DNA of 64,000 nucleotides from JAHEJN01 sp963787285 (GTDB lineage Bacteria; Actinomycetota; Acidimicrobiia; Acidimicrobiales; JAHEJN01): NCBI GenBank assembly GCA_963787285.1, contig CAWBCM010000020.1, forward strand, positions 124,001-188,000. The letters run 5' to 3'. The notes under the pieces are model-generated. The model did no database searches. It was not told where the DNA came from and saw only the letters and a program-made list of their open reading frames with translations. Each line of letters opens with the position of its first letter. Positions within the stretch are counted from its first letter, which is position 1. The translations under genes were made by a program, and so were the position numbers. This document shows, piece after piece, positions 36,919 to 44,474 of the stretch.

Positions 36919-37709
36919 CGGCGGGAGCGCAACTCGACGGGAACCGACCCCGGCTGCGGTACGACACGACGAACATCGAGCGTTTCGAGGTGCCGGAGCA
37001 AGATCGCGTACGCATCGGCTCCGACCAACTCGACGATCTCGTCACGCAAGGACTCGAGCACCATCTCGTTCCCGACGAACGCGTCGTTCTCGTCGGTGCA
37101 CCACCAGCCGAAGTCCGCTCCGCCGGCTCCCCAGTCGCGGCGTTCCCATCCTCGGAGTCGCCACGTGCGGTGGCCGTTGTCGTCGACGTGCTCGTCGAGG
37201 TGGAGGGGAACCTGCCAGCACACGTCGGGTTTCCAGTCGAGCGGCCGCTCGGAGTGGCTCAGCGCCCCGATGTGCAAGGCACATCCGACGCCACCGGGGA
37301 ACCCGGGTCGGTTCAAGAAGACACAGGCGCCGTCCACCGTGGTCGTGACCGCGCCGCCGTCGACGGAAGCGAACGCCGTCGCGATCTCCGACGGTCGATG
37401 CTGCCACTGGGCGCCGTCGAGCCGTCGGGCGGATGCGAGCGTGTCCGAACGATCGTGTTCGTCGATGAAGTGGGCTCCGTGCAGGCAACACCCGAGCGCC
37501 GAGGCTGCATCGCGTTCGGGGCCGATGCCGTGGCAGCCGGAACCATAGATACAGGTCCAGTTGCTCGTCAGAAACGACAGGTCGAACATCCACGTGTCGC
37601 CGTCGCCGTCGGTGAACGACACCCACTGTCGGGCATCGGCGGCGATCTCGTCGTTGATCGCGGCCTGGAGGTCTTCTGCCGTCGGCCTGCTGGTCGTGCC
37701 CGAGCTCAT
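36915..37709 (-). CDS. Cys-rich protein, YkgJ/DUF3109-like
   Basis: 264 residues rich in cysteine: CIYGSGCHGIGPERDAA then GCCLHGAHF, and CVFLNRPGFPGGVGCALH, followed by CWQVPLHL and WWCTDEN. The Cys-x4-6-Cys ... CC ... Cys ... GCxLH pattern resembles UPF0153/YkgJ and DUF3109 proteins, thought to bind zinc or iron-sulfur clusters. The role is unknown. It begins in an ATGA overlap with the M20-like gene and ends in a GTGA overlap with the CLC gene, so all three are made together. Confidence 0.65.
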   Translation of the reverse strand: MSSGTTSRPTAEDLQAAINDEIAADARQWVSFTDGDGDTWMFDLSFLTSNWTCIYGSGCHGIGPERDAASALGCCLHGAHFIDEHDRSDTLASARRLDGAQWQHRPSEIATAFASVDGGAVTTTVDGACVFLNRPGFPGGVGCALHIGALSHSERPLDWKPDVCWQVPLHLDEHVDDNGHRTWRLRGWERRDWGAGGADFGWWCTDENDAFVGNEMVLESLRDEIVELVGADAYAILLRHLETLDVRRVVPQPGSVPVELRSRR

Positions 37710-39094
37710 GCGCGTGGGCCGAGGCGCTCCAGCTCACGCCACAGCTCGGCCAAGGTGAGGGTTGCCGTTCGCAGGTGGTCGAGCGTGAGCTGCTCGTCGG
37801 GCGCGTTGATGCGGCTTCCGGCATCGCCGACGGGCACCAGGAGAATGGGTTGATCGGGGTAGGTGTCGTAGAGCGCGTCGGGGGGGCCGGCGCCGCCATG
37901 GCGCGACAGCACCGGGTCGGTGCCGAGTACGCGACTCGTGGCCGAGAGGAGTGCAGAGAACGACGGACGCCCGACCGGTCCGATGGTGGGTCGGGTCGAC
38001 TCCCTGACGATGATGCTCGATTGCACGCCCCGAGGCAGGCGTGCCTCCACCCAGGAGCGCATCGCCGACACGAGCTCCTCGCTGCGCTGATCGGGCACGA
38101 GTCCGAGCGCCAGGCGGATCGTGGCCGATCCCGGGACGATCGCCTTGGCGGCGTCGCTGCGATTCCCCCCGCTGATCCCGACGATGTCGGCGCTGGGCCG
38201 AGCGACGAGGCGTTCGAGTGCGTTGTATCCCGACTCGCCGACAGTGAGAAGGGCGCCGGGGACGTCGCGCCAGGCCGACTCGTCGAAGTCGAGGCTGGAG
38301 AGCACCTTGCGGCCGCGATCGGAGAGCTGGCGCACGCGATGGTAGAAGCCGGGGATCGTCACCCGCCCGGTTGCATCGACGAGATCGGCGGCCAGGCGAG
38401 ACGCCACGATGATGGGGTTGGCGATGGCCCCGCCGTAGTTTGCCGTTGCGGCGTCGCGATCGGCCGTGCGGATCTCGATGTCGACGAGAACCAGTCCTCG
38501 GGTACCGGCCAGCACCGTGGCACCACGGTGTCCGGCCCCCACCACCGGCACGACCACCACGTCGGCGCTGAGTCGGTCGGCCTCGTGGTCGAGAAGGGCA
38601 GCGAGGTTCGGGCTTCCTATGGTGGCCTCGCCCTGCACGAGGAACTTCAGGTTCAGCGCAGGGGTGTGGCTCGACTCGATGAGTCCGTGCATGGACTCGA
38701 TGGCGGCGAGCGCCGCTCCCTTGCCGTCGGCTGCCCCCCGACCGACGATTGCGTCGCCGGTGAGGCGCGCCTCGAACGGCGGCGAGGACCACTCGTGAAG
38801 CGGCGAGGCGGGAACGACGTCGTGGTGGGCGAGCACCAGGACCGTGGGCGCGTTGTCGCCCGCTCCGGTCCATTCGGCGTAGGCCGCGGGTCCGGCCACT
38901 TCGTCGAGGATGGTGGCCCGGCGCAGGCCGACAGCATGCATGTGACGGGAGGCGAATGCGGCCGAGGCCTCGACGTCCTTGGCGAGCTTCGGCAGGGCGG
39001 CCACCGAGGGGATGGCGATCCAGTCACGCAGCGTGGTGGCGATGGCGTCGGCGTTTCTCGGATACCAGTCGGCGAGAGCGAGCGGTCGTGACAC
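37706..39094 (-). CDS. M20 family peptidase homologue lacking catalytic residues
   Basis: 462 residues with the M20 dipeptidase fold. The first motif LAHHDVVP (His 90, Asp 92) and the bridging Asp 123 in GRGAADGKG remain. The catalytic pair of the EGEEEIGS motif is replaced: QGEATIGS has Ala and Thr at 157-158. The SDT-type aspartate strand reads VVPVVG, the dimer-interface His motif is gone (ATANYGG), and the HAPNE motif is NAPDE. A working enzyme needs these, so it is probably a pseudoenzyme. Its start is GTG at 39094 and it leads the operon with the Cys-rich and CLC genes. Confidence 0.8.
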   Translation of the reverse strand: MSRPLALADWYPRNADAIATTLRDWIAIPSVAALPKLAKDVEASAAFASRHMHAVGLRRATILDEVAGPAAYAEWTGAGDNAPTVLVLAHHDVVPASPLHEWSSPPFEARLTGDAIVGRGAADGKGAALAAIESMHGLIESSHTPALNLKFLVQGEATIGSPNLAALLDHEADRLSADVVVVPVVGAGHRGATVLAGTRGLVLVDIEIRTADRDAATANYGGAIANPIIVASRLAADLVDATGRVTIPGFYHRVRQLSDRGRKVLSSLDFDESAWRDVPGALLTVGESGYNALERLVARPSADIVGISGGNRSDAAKAIVPGSATIRLALGLVPDQRSEELVSAMRSWVEARLPRGVQSSIIVRESTRPTIGPVGRPSFSALLSATSRVLGTDPVLSRHGGAGPPDALYDTYPDQPILLVPVGDAGSRINAPDEQLTLDHLRTATLTLAELWRELERLGPRA

Positions 39095-39170
39095 AGGGGA
39101 GCATGGTAGATGCGGTCTGCCGCGATGCGGGTTCGTGACACGAACCATTTCCGTGGGACACACTGAACCC
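39095..39170. promoter_or_regulatory. GntR/FadR-like palindrome between divergent genes
   Basis: GGTTCGTG-A-CACGAACC at 39130-39146 is a perfect 8-bp inverted repeat. Its core TCGTGACACGA matches TNGTNNNACNA, the consensus of FadR-subfamily GntR regulators. It lies 36 bp from the M20-operon GTG, whose TACCAT -10 is 8 nt from the start, and 25 bp from the ATG of the small gene on the other side. No GntR gene is in the window. Confidence 0.45.
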
Positions 39171-39377
39171 ATGGCCGGAGAGTTCGACGACCTACGGATG
39201 CGACTCGATGCGATCGCCGAGGAGCTGGCCGACCTGGCGATCTCGCGGCTTCGCGACTCGATCGACGCGGGCGGGACCGAGCTGCCCGTCGACGAGAAGC
39301 GACTGACGCGAGCCCGTCGGGCGGTGCAGAAGGCGTCGAGCCTGCTGCGCGACGGTCCCAGCGAGGTCTGGGACTAG
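39171..39377 (+). CDS. Small helical conserved protein
   Basis: 68 residues predicted to form a long helix: MAGEFDDLRMRLDAIAEELA, then IAISRLRDSI-type heptads (LADLAISRLRDSIDAG) and a basic KRLTRARRAVQKASS. Charged, leucine-rich, with no membrane segment. Similar short coiled-coil proteins occur in Actinobacteria without known function. It diverges from the M20-like gene across the palindrome and converges with the LOG-family gene 8 bp later. No ribosome-binding site is obvious. Confidence 0.6.
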   Translation: MAGEFDDLRMRLDAIAEELADLAISRLRDSIDAGGTELPVDEKRLTRARRAVQKASSLLRDGPSEVWD

Positions 39378-39385
39378 GGGTTCCT

Positions 39386-40450
39386 TCAGCCCGCTGGGGG
39401 CTCGTGATGGTTGATTCGGTCGATCATCTGACGCAGGCGGCCATACGAGCGACGATCGAACGCGAAGGCCAGCCGCGGCAGCTCCACCACGTCGGCGTCG
39501 GCGATCTCGGCGTCGGTGGTGTCGATCGCCTCGATGTGGCCCGACTCGACGATGTCGCGGAATTCCCGGTCGATCTCGCCGATCTCGTCGGGATCGAGCT
39601 CGTGGCCGAGCCGTAGTACGAGCCGCTTTCCGACGAAGCGCATGGAGTGGTACGTGCGGTAGAAGGCACAGACCTCGTCGACGGCGTCGTCGACGGTGTG
39701 GCAGATGCGGGCCAGGCCGAGATCGGCACCCGAGATCAGGCCACGCTCGCCCAGCTCGCTCTCCACGAAATGGGTCCATGTCTCCCAGTACGACGTGTCG
39801 GCGTCGAGCATCACGACCGGAGCCAGGTAGGTGCGGCCGGTCTGCATCAGGGTGAGCAGCTCGAAGGTCTCGTCGAGCGTGCCGAACCCGCCGGGGAACA
39901 GCGCGTATCCGTGGGACTCCTTCATGAACATGAGCTTGCGGCTGAAGAAGTACCTGAAGTTGATGAGCTTCGGGTCACCGTCGAGGCCCGGAGGTGATCC
40001 GCTCTCGAACGGCAGGACGATATTGACGCCGAAGGAGTTCTCGGGCCCCGCACCGACGATGCCGGCGGTCATGATGCCGGGACCGGCACCGGTGATGACC
40101 ATCCAGTCGCGGTCCACCATCCCCGCGGCGAAGTCGTGGGCCAGCTGGTACTCGGGCGAGTCCTCGCCGGTGCGGGCCGAGCCGAAGATCGACACCTTGC
40201 GGCGGTCCTCGTAGGGGGCGAAGGCCCTGATGGCGTAGCGCAGTTCTTTCAGGGCGCTGTTCAGGAGCTTGAGATCACCCCTGCCGGTGCCGTTGCGTCC
40301 GAGGCGAGCGGCGGTCGCGAGCATCTCGAACACGAGCTCGGCGTTCTCGCGGTTGTCGATCATGCCGATGATGCCGGCGAGCGCATGATCGAGGGCGTCG
40401 TCTCCGGTGCGATAGCGGGGCAGTGAGAACCATGGAGGCGATTCGGTCAT
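39386..40450 (-). CDS. LOG family protein (nucleotide 5'-monophosphate nucleosidase-like)
   Basis: A 354-residue Rossmann-fold enzyme of the LOG/PpnN group that cleaves ribose-5-phosphate from nucleotide monophosphates. VSIFGSARTGEDSPEYQ, VITGAGPGIMTAGIVGAG and the diagnostic PGGFGTLDETFELL are all present; Arg and Glu in these motifs form the active site. It is longer than plant LOG proteins and so resembles bacterial PpnN-like forms. Wrongly called lysine decarboxylase in old annotations. The start is ATG at 40450, 5 bp from the fbiC stop, so it may be co-transcribed with fbiC. Confidence 0.85.
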   Translation of the reverse strand: MTESPPWFSLPRYRTGDDALDHALAGIIGMIDNRENAELVFEMLATAARLGRNGTGRGDLKLLNSALKELRYAIRAFAPYEDRRKVSIFGSARTGEDSPEYQLAHDFAAGMVDRDWMVITGAGPGIMTAGIVGAGPENSFGVNIVLPFESGSPPGLDGDPKLINFRYFFSRKLMFMKESHGYALFPGGFGTLDETFELLTLMQTGRTYLAPVVMLDADTSYWETWTHFVESELGERGLISGADLGLARICHTVDDAVDEVCAFYRTYHSMRFVGKRLVLRLGHELDPDEIGEIDREFRDIVESGHIEAIDTTDAEIADADVVELPRLAFAFDRRSYGRLRQMIDRINHHEPPAG

Positions 40451-40454
40451 TTCA

Positions 40455-42851
40455 TCATGATGCCTGAACCGGCAGCACGACCCGTCGACGGCGTGTCGCG
40501 CGCAGAGGTTCGGCATCGGCCGGGACCCGACCGTAGGCGGTGGTGCGCTGCACCAGCGTGCGGCCGAGTGGTTCGACCAGGCCACGGAAATCGGCTTCGT
40601 CGACCGCTTGGCCGTGTTCTGCGCCGGCCGCACGGCTGATGTTCTCGTTGATCAACGTGCCGCCCAGGTCGTTGACGCCGGCCTGGAGGAGCTGGCGTAC
40701 GCCGCCGAAACCCAGCTTGACCCACGATGCCTGGATGTTGTCGATGCAGCCACGGTAGGCGAGGCGGGCGATCGCGTGCATCAACACGACTTCCCGGAAG
40801 GTGGGGCCTCGTCGGGCCTTGCGTTGGAGGTAGATGGGCGCAGCCATGTGGACGAACGGCAGGCCGACGAACTCGGTGAATCCACCGGTCTCCTTCTGCA
40901 GCGAACGAGTTCGCACGAGGTGACGGGCCCAGTGCACGGGCTGTTCGATCGCGCCGAACATGATGGTGACGTTCGAGCTCAGGCCGACCTCATGCGCGGT
41001 GCGATGGGCGTCGAGCCACTCCTGCGTGTCGATCTTGTCCGGGCAGAGGATGGCCCGGATCTCGTCGTCGAGGATCTCGGCCGCCGTTCCCGGAAGCGAC
41101 TTCAGGCCGGCATCCATCATCCGACGCAGGTACTGCGCGAGCGGCTCGCCCAGCCGCCGGGCTCCCTCGGTCACCTCGAGCGCAGTGAAACCGTGCACGT
41201 GCATCTCGGGAACCGCGTCGATCACGGCGCGAGTCACATCGAGGTAGTAGTCGCCGTCGAAGTCGGGATGGATCCCGCCCTGGAGACAGACCTCGGTGGC
41301 TCCGTTCTCGGCCGCTTCGATGGTGCGATCGGCGATGTCGTCGAGGGTCAGGAGATACGGCGTGCCTCGGAGGTTGAGCGACAGCGGGCCCTTGGAGAAC
41401 CCGCAGAACCTGCACTTGAACGTGCACACGTTCGTGTAGTTGATGTTGCGGTTCGACACCCACGTGACCTCGTGGCCCACGGTCGCCTCGCGGAGGCGGT
41501 CGGCGGCCGCGGCGATGGCGGCGACATCGGTGCCCCGGGCGCCGAAAAGGGTGACGATCTCGTCGATGCCCAGCTCTTCACCGGCCTCGAAACCGTCGAG
41601 GACCTCGGCGACCGCCGGCGTCGTGCCGGTGACCGGCGCAGGTACCAACGCGGTCGGGACGACCGTGCTACCGGGCGACCAGGCGGTGGTGGCGCTGTGG
41701 CGGACGACGACGACGTCGGCGCCATCGCCGGCCCTGGCGTTCTCCATCGTTCGTTCGGGGAAGACGGCGCCGGGGTCGTCGCGGCCGAGACCCTCGGCAT
41801 CAGATCGGTCGAGCACCGCGAATCGCAGATCGTCGTGCAGCCAGGTCGCCGGATCGAGCACGTACTCGGGATACACGGTCAGGCGCGGCGCCAAGGTGTG
41901 GCCCTTCGCTTCGGTGACGTCGCGGAGCCGGTCGAGCGCGGGCCAGGGCCGTTCGGGATTCACGTGGTCGGCGGTCACGGGCGAGACGCCGCCCCAGTCG
42001 TCGATCCCGGCATCGAGCAGCACCGCGAAGTCGTCGCTCAGGTTGGGCGGTGCCTGGAGGTGGATCGACGGCGGCAGGATCAGTCGGGCCAGGGCGATGG
42101 CTTCGAGGTACTCCTCGGTCGGGCACGGAGGCGACAGACGCATCGCTGTGCCCGCCTTGGGCAGGAAGTTCTGCACGATCACTTCCTGGACGTGGCCGTG
42201 GCGGCGATGGGCCTGGGCGATGGCCTCGAGCGCCGCGACCCGGTCGGCTCGCGATTCACCGATTCCGACCAGGATTCCGGTGGTGAAGGGGATCCGCAAC
42301 GCGCCGGCCGCATCGAGGGTGGCGAGACGCCGATGAGGTTCCTTGTCGGGCGAACCGCGATGAGCGTCGAGATCGTGGCGGAGGGACTCGACCATCATGC
42401 CCTGGCTGGGCGAGACCCGACGAAGTGCAGCCAGCTCGTCGGCGTGGAGCGCGCCAGCGTTGGCGTGGGGCAGTAGTCCCGTCTCGTCGAGGACGAGCTG
42501 GGCCATCGCCTCGAGGTAGTGCAGCGTGGAGTCGTACCCTCTGTCGGCCAGCCATCGGGCCGCGTCGGGGTAGCGGAGCTCGGGCCGCTCGCCGAGGGTG
42601 AAGAGTGCCTCGTGGCACCCTGCGAGCGCACCGCGCCGGGCGATGGCGAGGACCTGGTCGGGGGAGAGGAACGGTGCATCGAGCCGGGCGGGCGGCTGGG
42701 CGAAGGTGCAGTATCCGCACTTGTCTCGGCACAGCATCGTGAGCGGTATGAAGACCTTCGGCGAGTAGGTGACTCGATGGCCGTGAGCAGTGTCGCGAAT
42801 CGCTCGGGCGTCGGCCATCAGCGATTCGAGGGGACCGTGCAGGTGGATCAT
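40455..42851 (-). CDS. fbiC: FO synthase, fused CofG-CofH radical SAM enzyme
   Basis: A 798-residue bifunctional enzyme that makes 7,8-didemethyl-8-hydroxy-5-deazariboflavin (FO), the F420 chromophore, from a tyrosine-derived radical and the riboflavin precursor. The N-terminal CofG half has a 4Fe-4S motif CRDKCGYC (Cys 41, 45, 48) after VTYSPKVFIPLT; the CofH half has CTFKCRFC (476, 480, 483) after NRNINYTN. Both are intact. Start ATG overlaps the HxlR stop (ATGA), so regulator and enzyme are translated together. F420 use is supported by the LLM oxidoreductase at 57.6 kb. Confidence 0.95.
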   Translation of the reverse strand: MIHLHGPLESLMADARAIRDTAHGHRVTYSPKVFIPLTMLCRDKCGYCTFAQPPARLDAPFLSPDQVLAIARRGALAGCHEALFTLGERPELRYPDAARWLADRGYDSTLHYLEAMAQLVLDETGLLPHANAGALHADELAALRRVSPSQGMMVESLRHDLDAHRGSPDKEPHRRLATLDAAGALRIPFTTGILVGIGESRADRVAALEAIAQAHRRHGHVQEVIVQNFLPKAGTAMRLSPPCPTEEYLEAIALARLILPPSIHLQAPPNLSDDFAVLLDAGIDDWGGVSPVTADHVNPERPWPALDRLRDVTEAKGHTLAPRLTVYPEYVLDPATWLHDDLRFAVLDRSDAEGLGRDDPGAVFPERTMENARAGDGADVVVVRHSATTAWSPGSTVVPTALVPAPVTGTTPAVAEVLDGFEAGEELGIDEIVTLFGARGTDVAAIAAAADRLREATVGHEVTWVSNRNINYTNVCTFKCRFCGFSKGPLSLNLRGTPYLLTLDDIADRTIEAAENGATEVCLQGGIHPDFDGDYYLDVTRAVIDAVPEMHVHGFTALEVTEGARRLGEPLAQYLRRMMDAGLKSLPGTAAEILDDEIRAILCPDKIDTQEWLDAHRTAHEVGLSSNVTIMFGAIEQPVHWARHLVRTRSLQKETGGFTEFVGLPFVHMAAPIYLQRKARRGPTFREVVLMHAIARLAYRGCIDNIQASWVKLGFGGVRQLLQAGVNDLGGTLINENISRAAGAEHGQAVDEADFRGLVEPLGRTLVQRTTAYGRVPADAEPLRATRRRRVVLPVQAS

Positions 42852-43312
42852 GAGGTGGCGTGGTTCTCCTGGTTTCGTCCCGGGCCGGGGAGGCTCCGGA
42901 TGTCGGGGGCGGGGACCTGGTCGTCGCAGACCGGACAGGTGATGGCGACGTCGATCGGTGCGCCGCACTCGTGATGGACCAGCAGCACGGGCGGTCGATC
43001 GTCTGCGCACCAGTGATCGCCCCAGTGCATGAGCGCGACGAGGGGAACGGACAGATCGCGACCCTTCGGGGTGAGTCGGTATTCGAATCGCGGGGGGTGC
43101 TCGGAGTACGGCACCTTGGTCAGGATGTCGGCGTCGACCAACCGTGCGAGCCGATCGGCCAACAGGTTGCGCGCGATACCGAGATCGGCCTGGATGTGAC
43201 TGAACCGGCGGTGACCGCGGAAGATGTCGCGTAGCACCAGCAGCGTCCACCGGTCGCCCACCTGATCGAGGGTCTGCTGGATCGAGCAGCGATCGTTCGG
43301 CTGGACTCCCAC
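42848..43312 (-). CDS. HxlR family winged-helix regulator
   Basis: A 154-residue MarR/HxlR-type regulator. CSIQQTLDQVGDRWTLLVLR is the conserved start with a redox-type Cys, and RRFSHIQADLGIARNLLADRLARL the helix-turn-helix, followed by a wing YSEHPPRFEYRLTPKG. A C-terminal extension with HHECG and CPVCDDQV adds a possible zinc site. It overlaps fbiC by ATGA. A regulator in an operon with its target often represses it; the trigger is unknown (aldehyde, redox or metal are options). TAGGGT 7 nt before GTG is the -10. Confidence 0.85.
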   Translation of the reverse strand: MGVQPNDRCSIQQTLDQVGDRWTLLVLRDIFRGHRRFSHIQADLGIARNLLADRLARLVDADILTKVPYSEHPPRFEYRLTPKGRDLSVPLVALMHWGDHWCADDRPPVLLVHHECGAPIDVAITCPVCDDQVPAPDIRSLPGPGRNQENHATS

Positions 43313-43349
43313 CCGCCGAACCCTACGACGGGTTGGTTTCGATTTGCAA
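43313..43349 (-). promoter_or_regulatory. Promoter of HxlR-fbiC, leaderless
   Basis: On the minus strand TTGCAA (43344-43349) and TAGGGT (43320-43325) form a -35/-10 pair with an 18-nt spacer, and the GTG follows 7 nt after the -10. This is the best -35 match among leaderless promoters in the window. Confidence 0.5.
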
Positions 43350-43384
43350 CTGACTACCGGCCGGTCCCCGGAGAGGAGGACGGC

Positions 43385-44473
43385 TCAGAGCGCCTGCCGT
43401 TTCGCGTCGAGGGTCTCGATGAGGGAGGTGAAGCTCTTTTCGAACGAGGCGACACCCTCGACCTCGAGTTGCCGGGTCACCGCCGGGAGGTCGACGCCCA
43501 GCTCGGCGATGGCGGCAATGACGGCCTGGGCCTCGTCGAGATCCTGGTCGACGGTACGGGCGAGAGTGCCATGGTCGATGAAGGCCTCGAGGGTGGCGTC
43601 GGGGAGGGTGTTGACGGTGTCGGGGCCGATGAGCGTGTCGACGTACAGCGTGTCGGGATACGAGGGATCCTTGGTCGACGTCGATGCCCACAGTGGCCGC
43701 TGCACCCGTGCACCGCGGGCCTGGAGTGTCTCCCAGCGTGGACCGCGAAAGGTCTCGCCGAAGGCCTGGTAGGCGAGCTTGCCGTTGGCGACCGCAGTCC
43801 TGCCCTTGAGGGCCTCCGCCGCCGGCGTCCCGACACTGTCGAGCGCCTTGTCGACGGCGCCGTCGACTCGGGAGATGAAGAAGGACGCCACGCTCGACAC
43901 CCGCGACAGATCGCCCTCGGCCCGCTCGAGACCCCGGAGATAGGCCTCCATGACCTCGCGGTAGCGGTCGATCGAGAACAGGAGGGTGACGTTGATGTTG
44001 CGCTTCTCGGCGATCATCTGCTCGATGGCGGCGAGACCTTCGGTGGTGCCGGGGATCTTCACGTACAGGTTCGGCTGGGCGATGGTGTCCCACAGAGACC
44101 GCGCGGCGGCCATCGTGGCGTCGGTGTCACGGGCCAACCCGGGGTCGACTTCGACCGAGACGTAGCCGTCACCGCCGTCACTGGCGTCGTACACCGGGCG
44201 CAGGATCCGCAGTGCCGCCTCGATGTCACTGACCACCAGCCGCCAGTACGAGTCCTCGACGCTCATTCCGTCGGCGATCGACGAACGGAACTCGTCGTCG
44301 TAGTCGTCCGATCCGGCGATGGCCTTCTCGAAGATCGACGGGTTCGACGTGAGGCCGCGAACACCCTTGTCGACCCACTGCTGGAGTTCGCCGCTGGTGA
44401 TCCAGCCGCGCCGGAGGTTGTCGAGCCACGGACTCTGGCCGTGGCGATCGAAGAGGAGTTCGAGGTTGGTCAT
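43385..44473 (-). CDS. tal: Transaldolase
   Basis: A 362-residue class I aldolase of the pentose phosphate pathway. RRGWITSGELQQWVDKGVRGLTSNPS opens the actinobacterial form; the Schiff-base lysine is in NLYVKIPGTTEGLAAI, followed by NINVTLLFSIDRY. It has the length of the longer actinobacterial enzymes rather than the short bacterial type. It begins one base after the transketolase stop, so both are in one operon. It moves dihydroxyacetone units between sugar phosphates. Confidence 0.93.
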   Translation of the reverse strand: MTNLELLFDRHGQSPWLDNLRRGWITSGELQQWVDKGVRGLTSNPSIFEKAIAGSDDYDDEFRSSIADGMSVEDSYWRLVVSDIEAALRILRPVYDASDGGDGYVSVEVDPGLARDTDATMAAARSLWDTIAQPNLYVKIPGTTEGLAAIEQMIAEKRNINVTLLFSIDRYREVMEAYLRGLERAEGDLSRVSSVASFFISRVDGAVDKALDSVGTPAAEALKGRTAVANGKLAYQAFGETFRGPRWETLQARGARVQRPLWASTSTKDPSYPDTLYVDTLIGPDTVNTLPDATLEAFIDHGTLARTVDQDLDEAQAVIAAIAELGVDLPAVTRQLEVEGVASFEKSFTSLIETLDAKRQAL

Positions 44474-44474
44474 G

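Noticed and set aside
39130..39146. LexA (SOS) box
   Set aside because: Actinobacterial LexA sites are GAAC-N4-GTTC; here the arms are in the opposite order with a 1-nt centre, so a GntR-type reading fits better.
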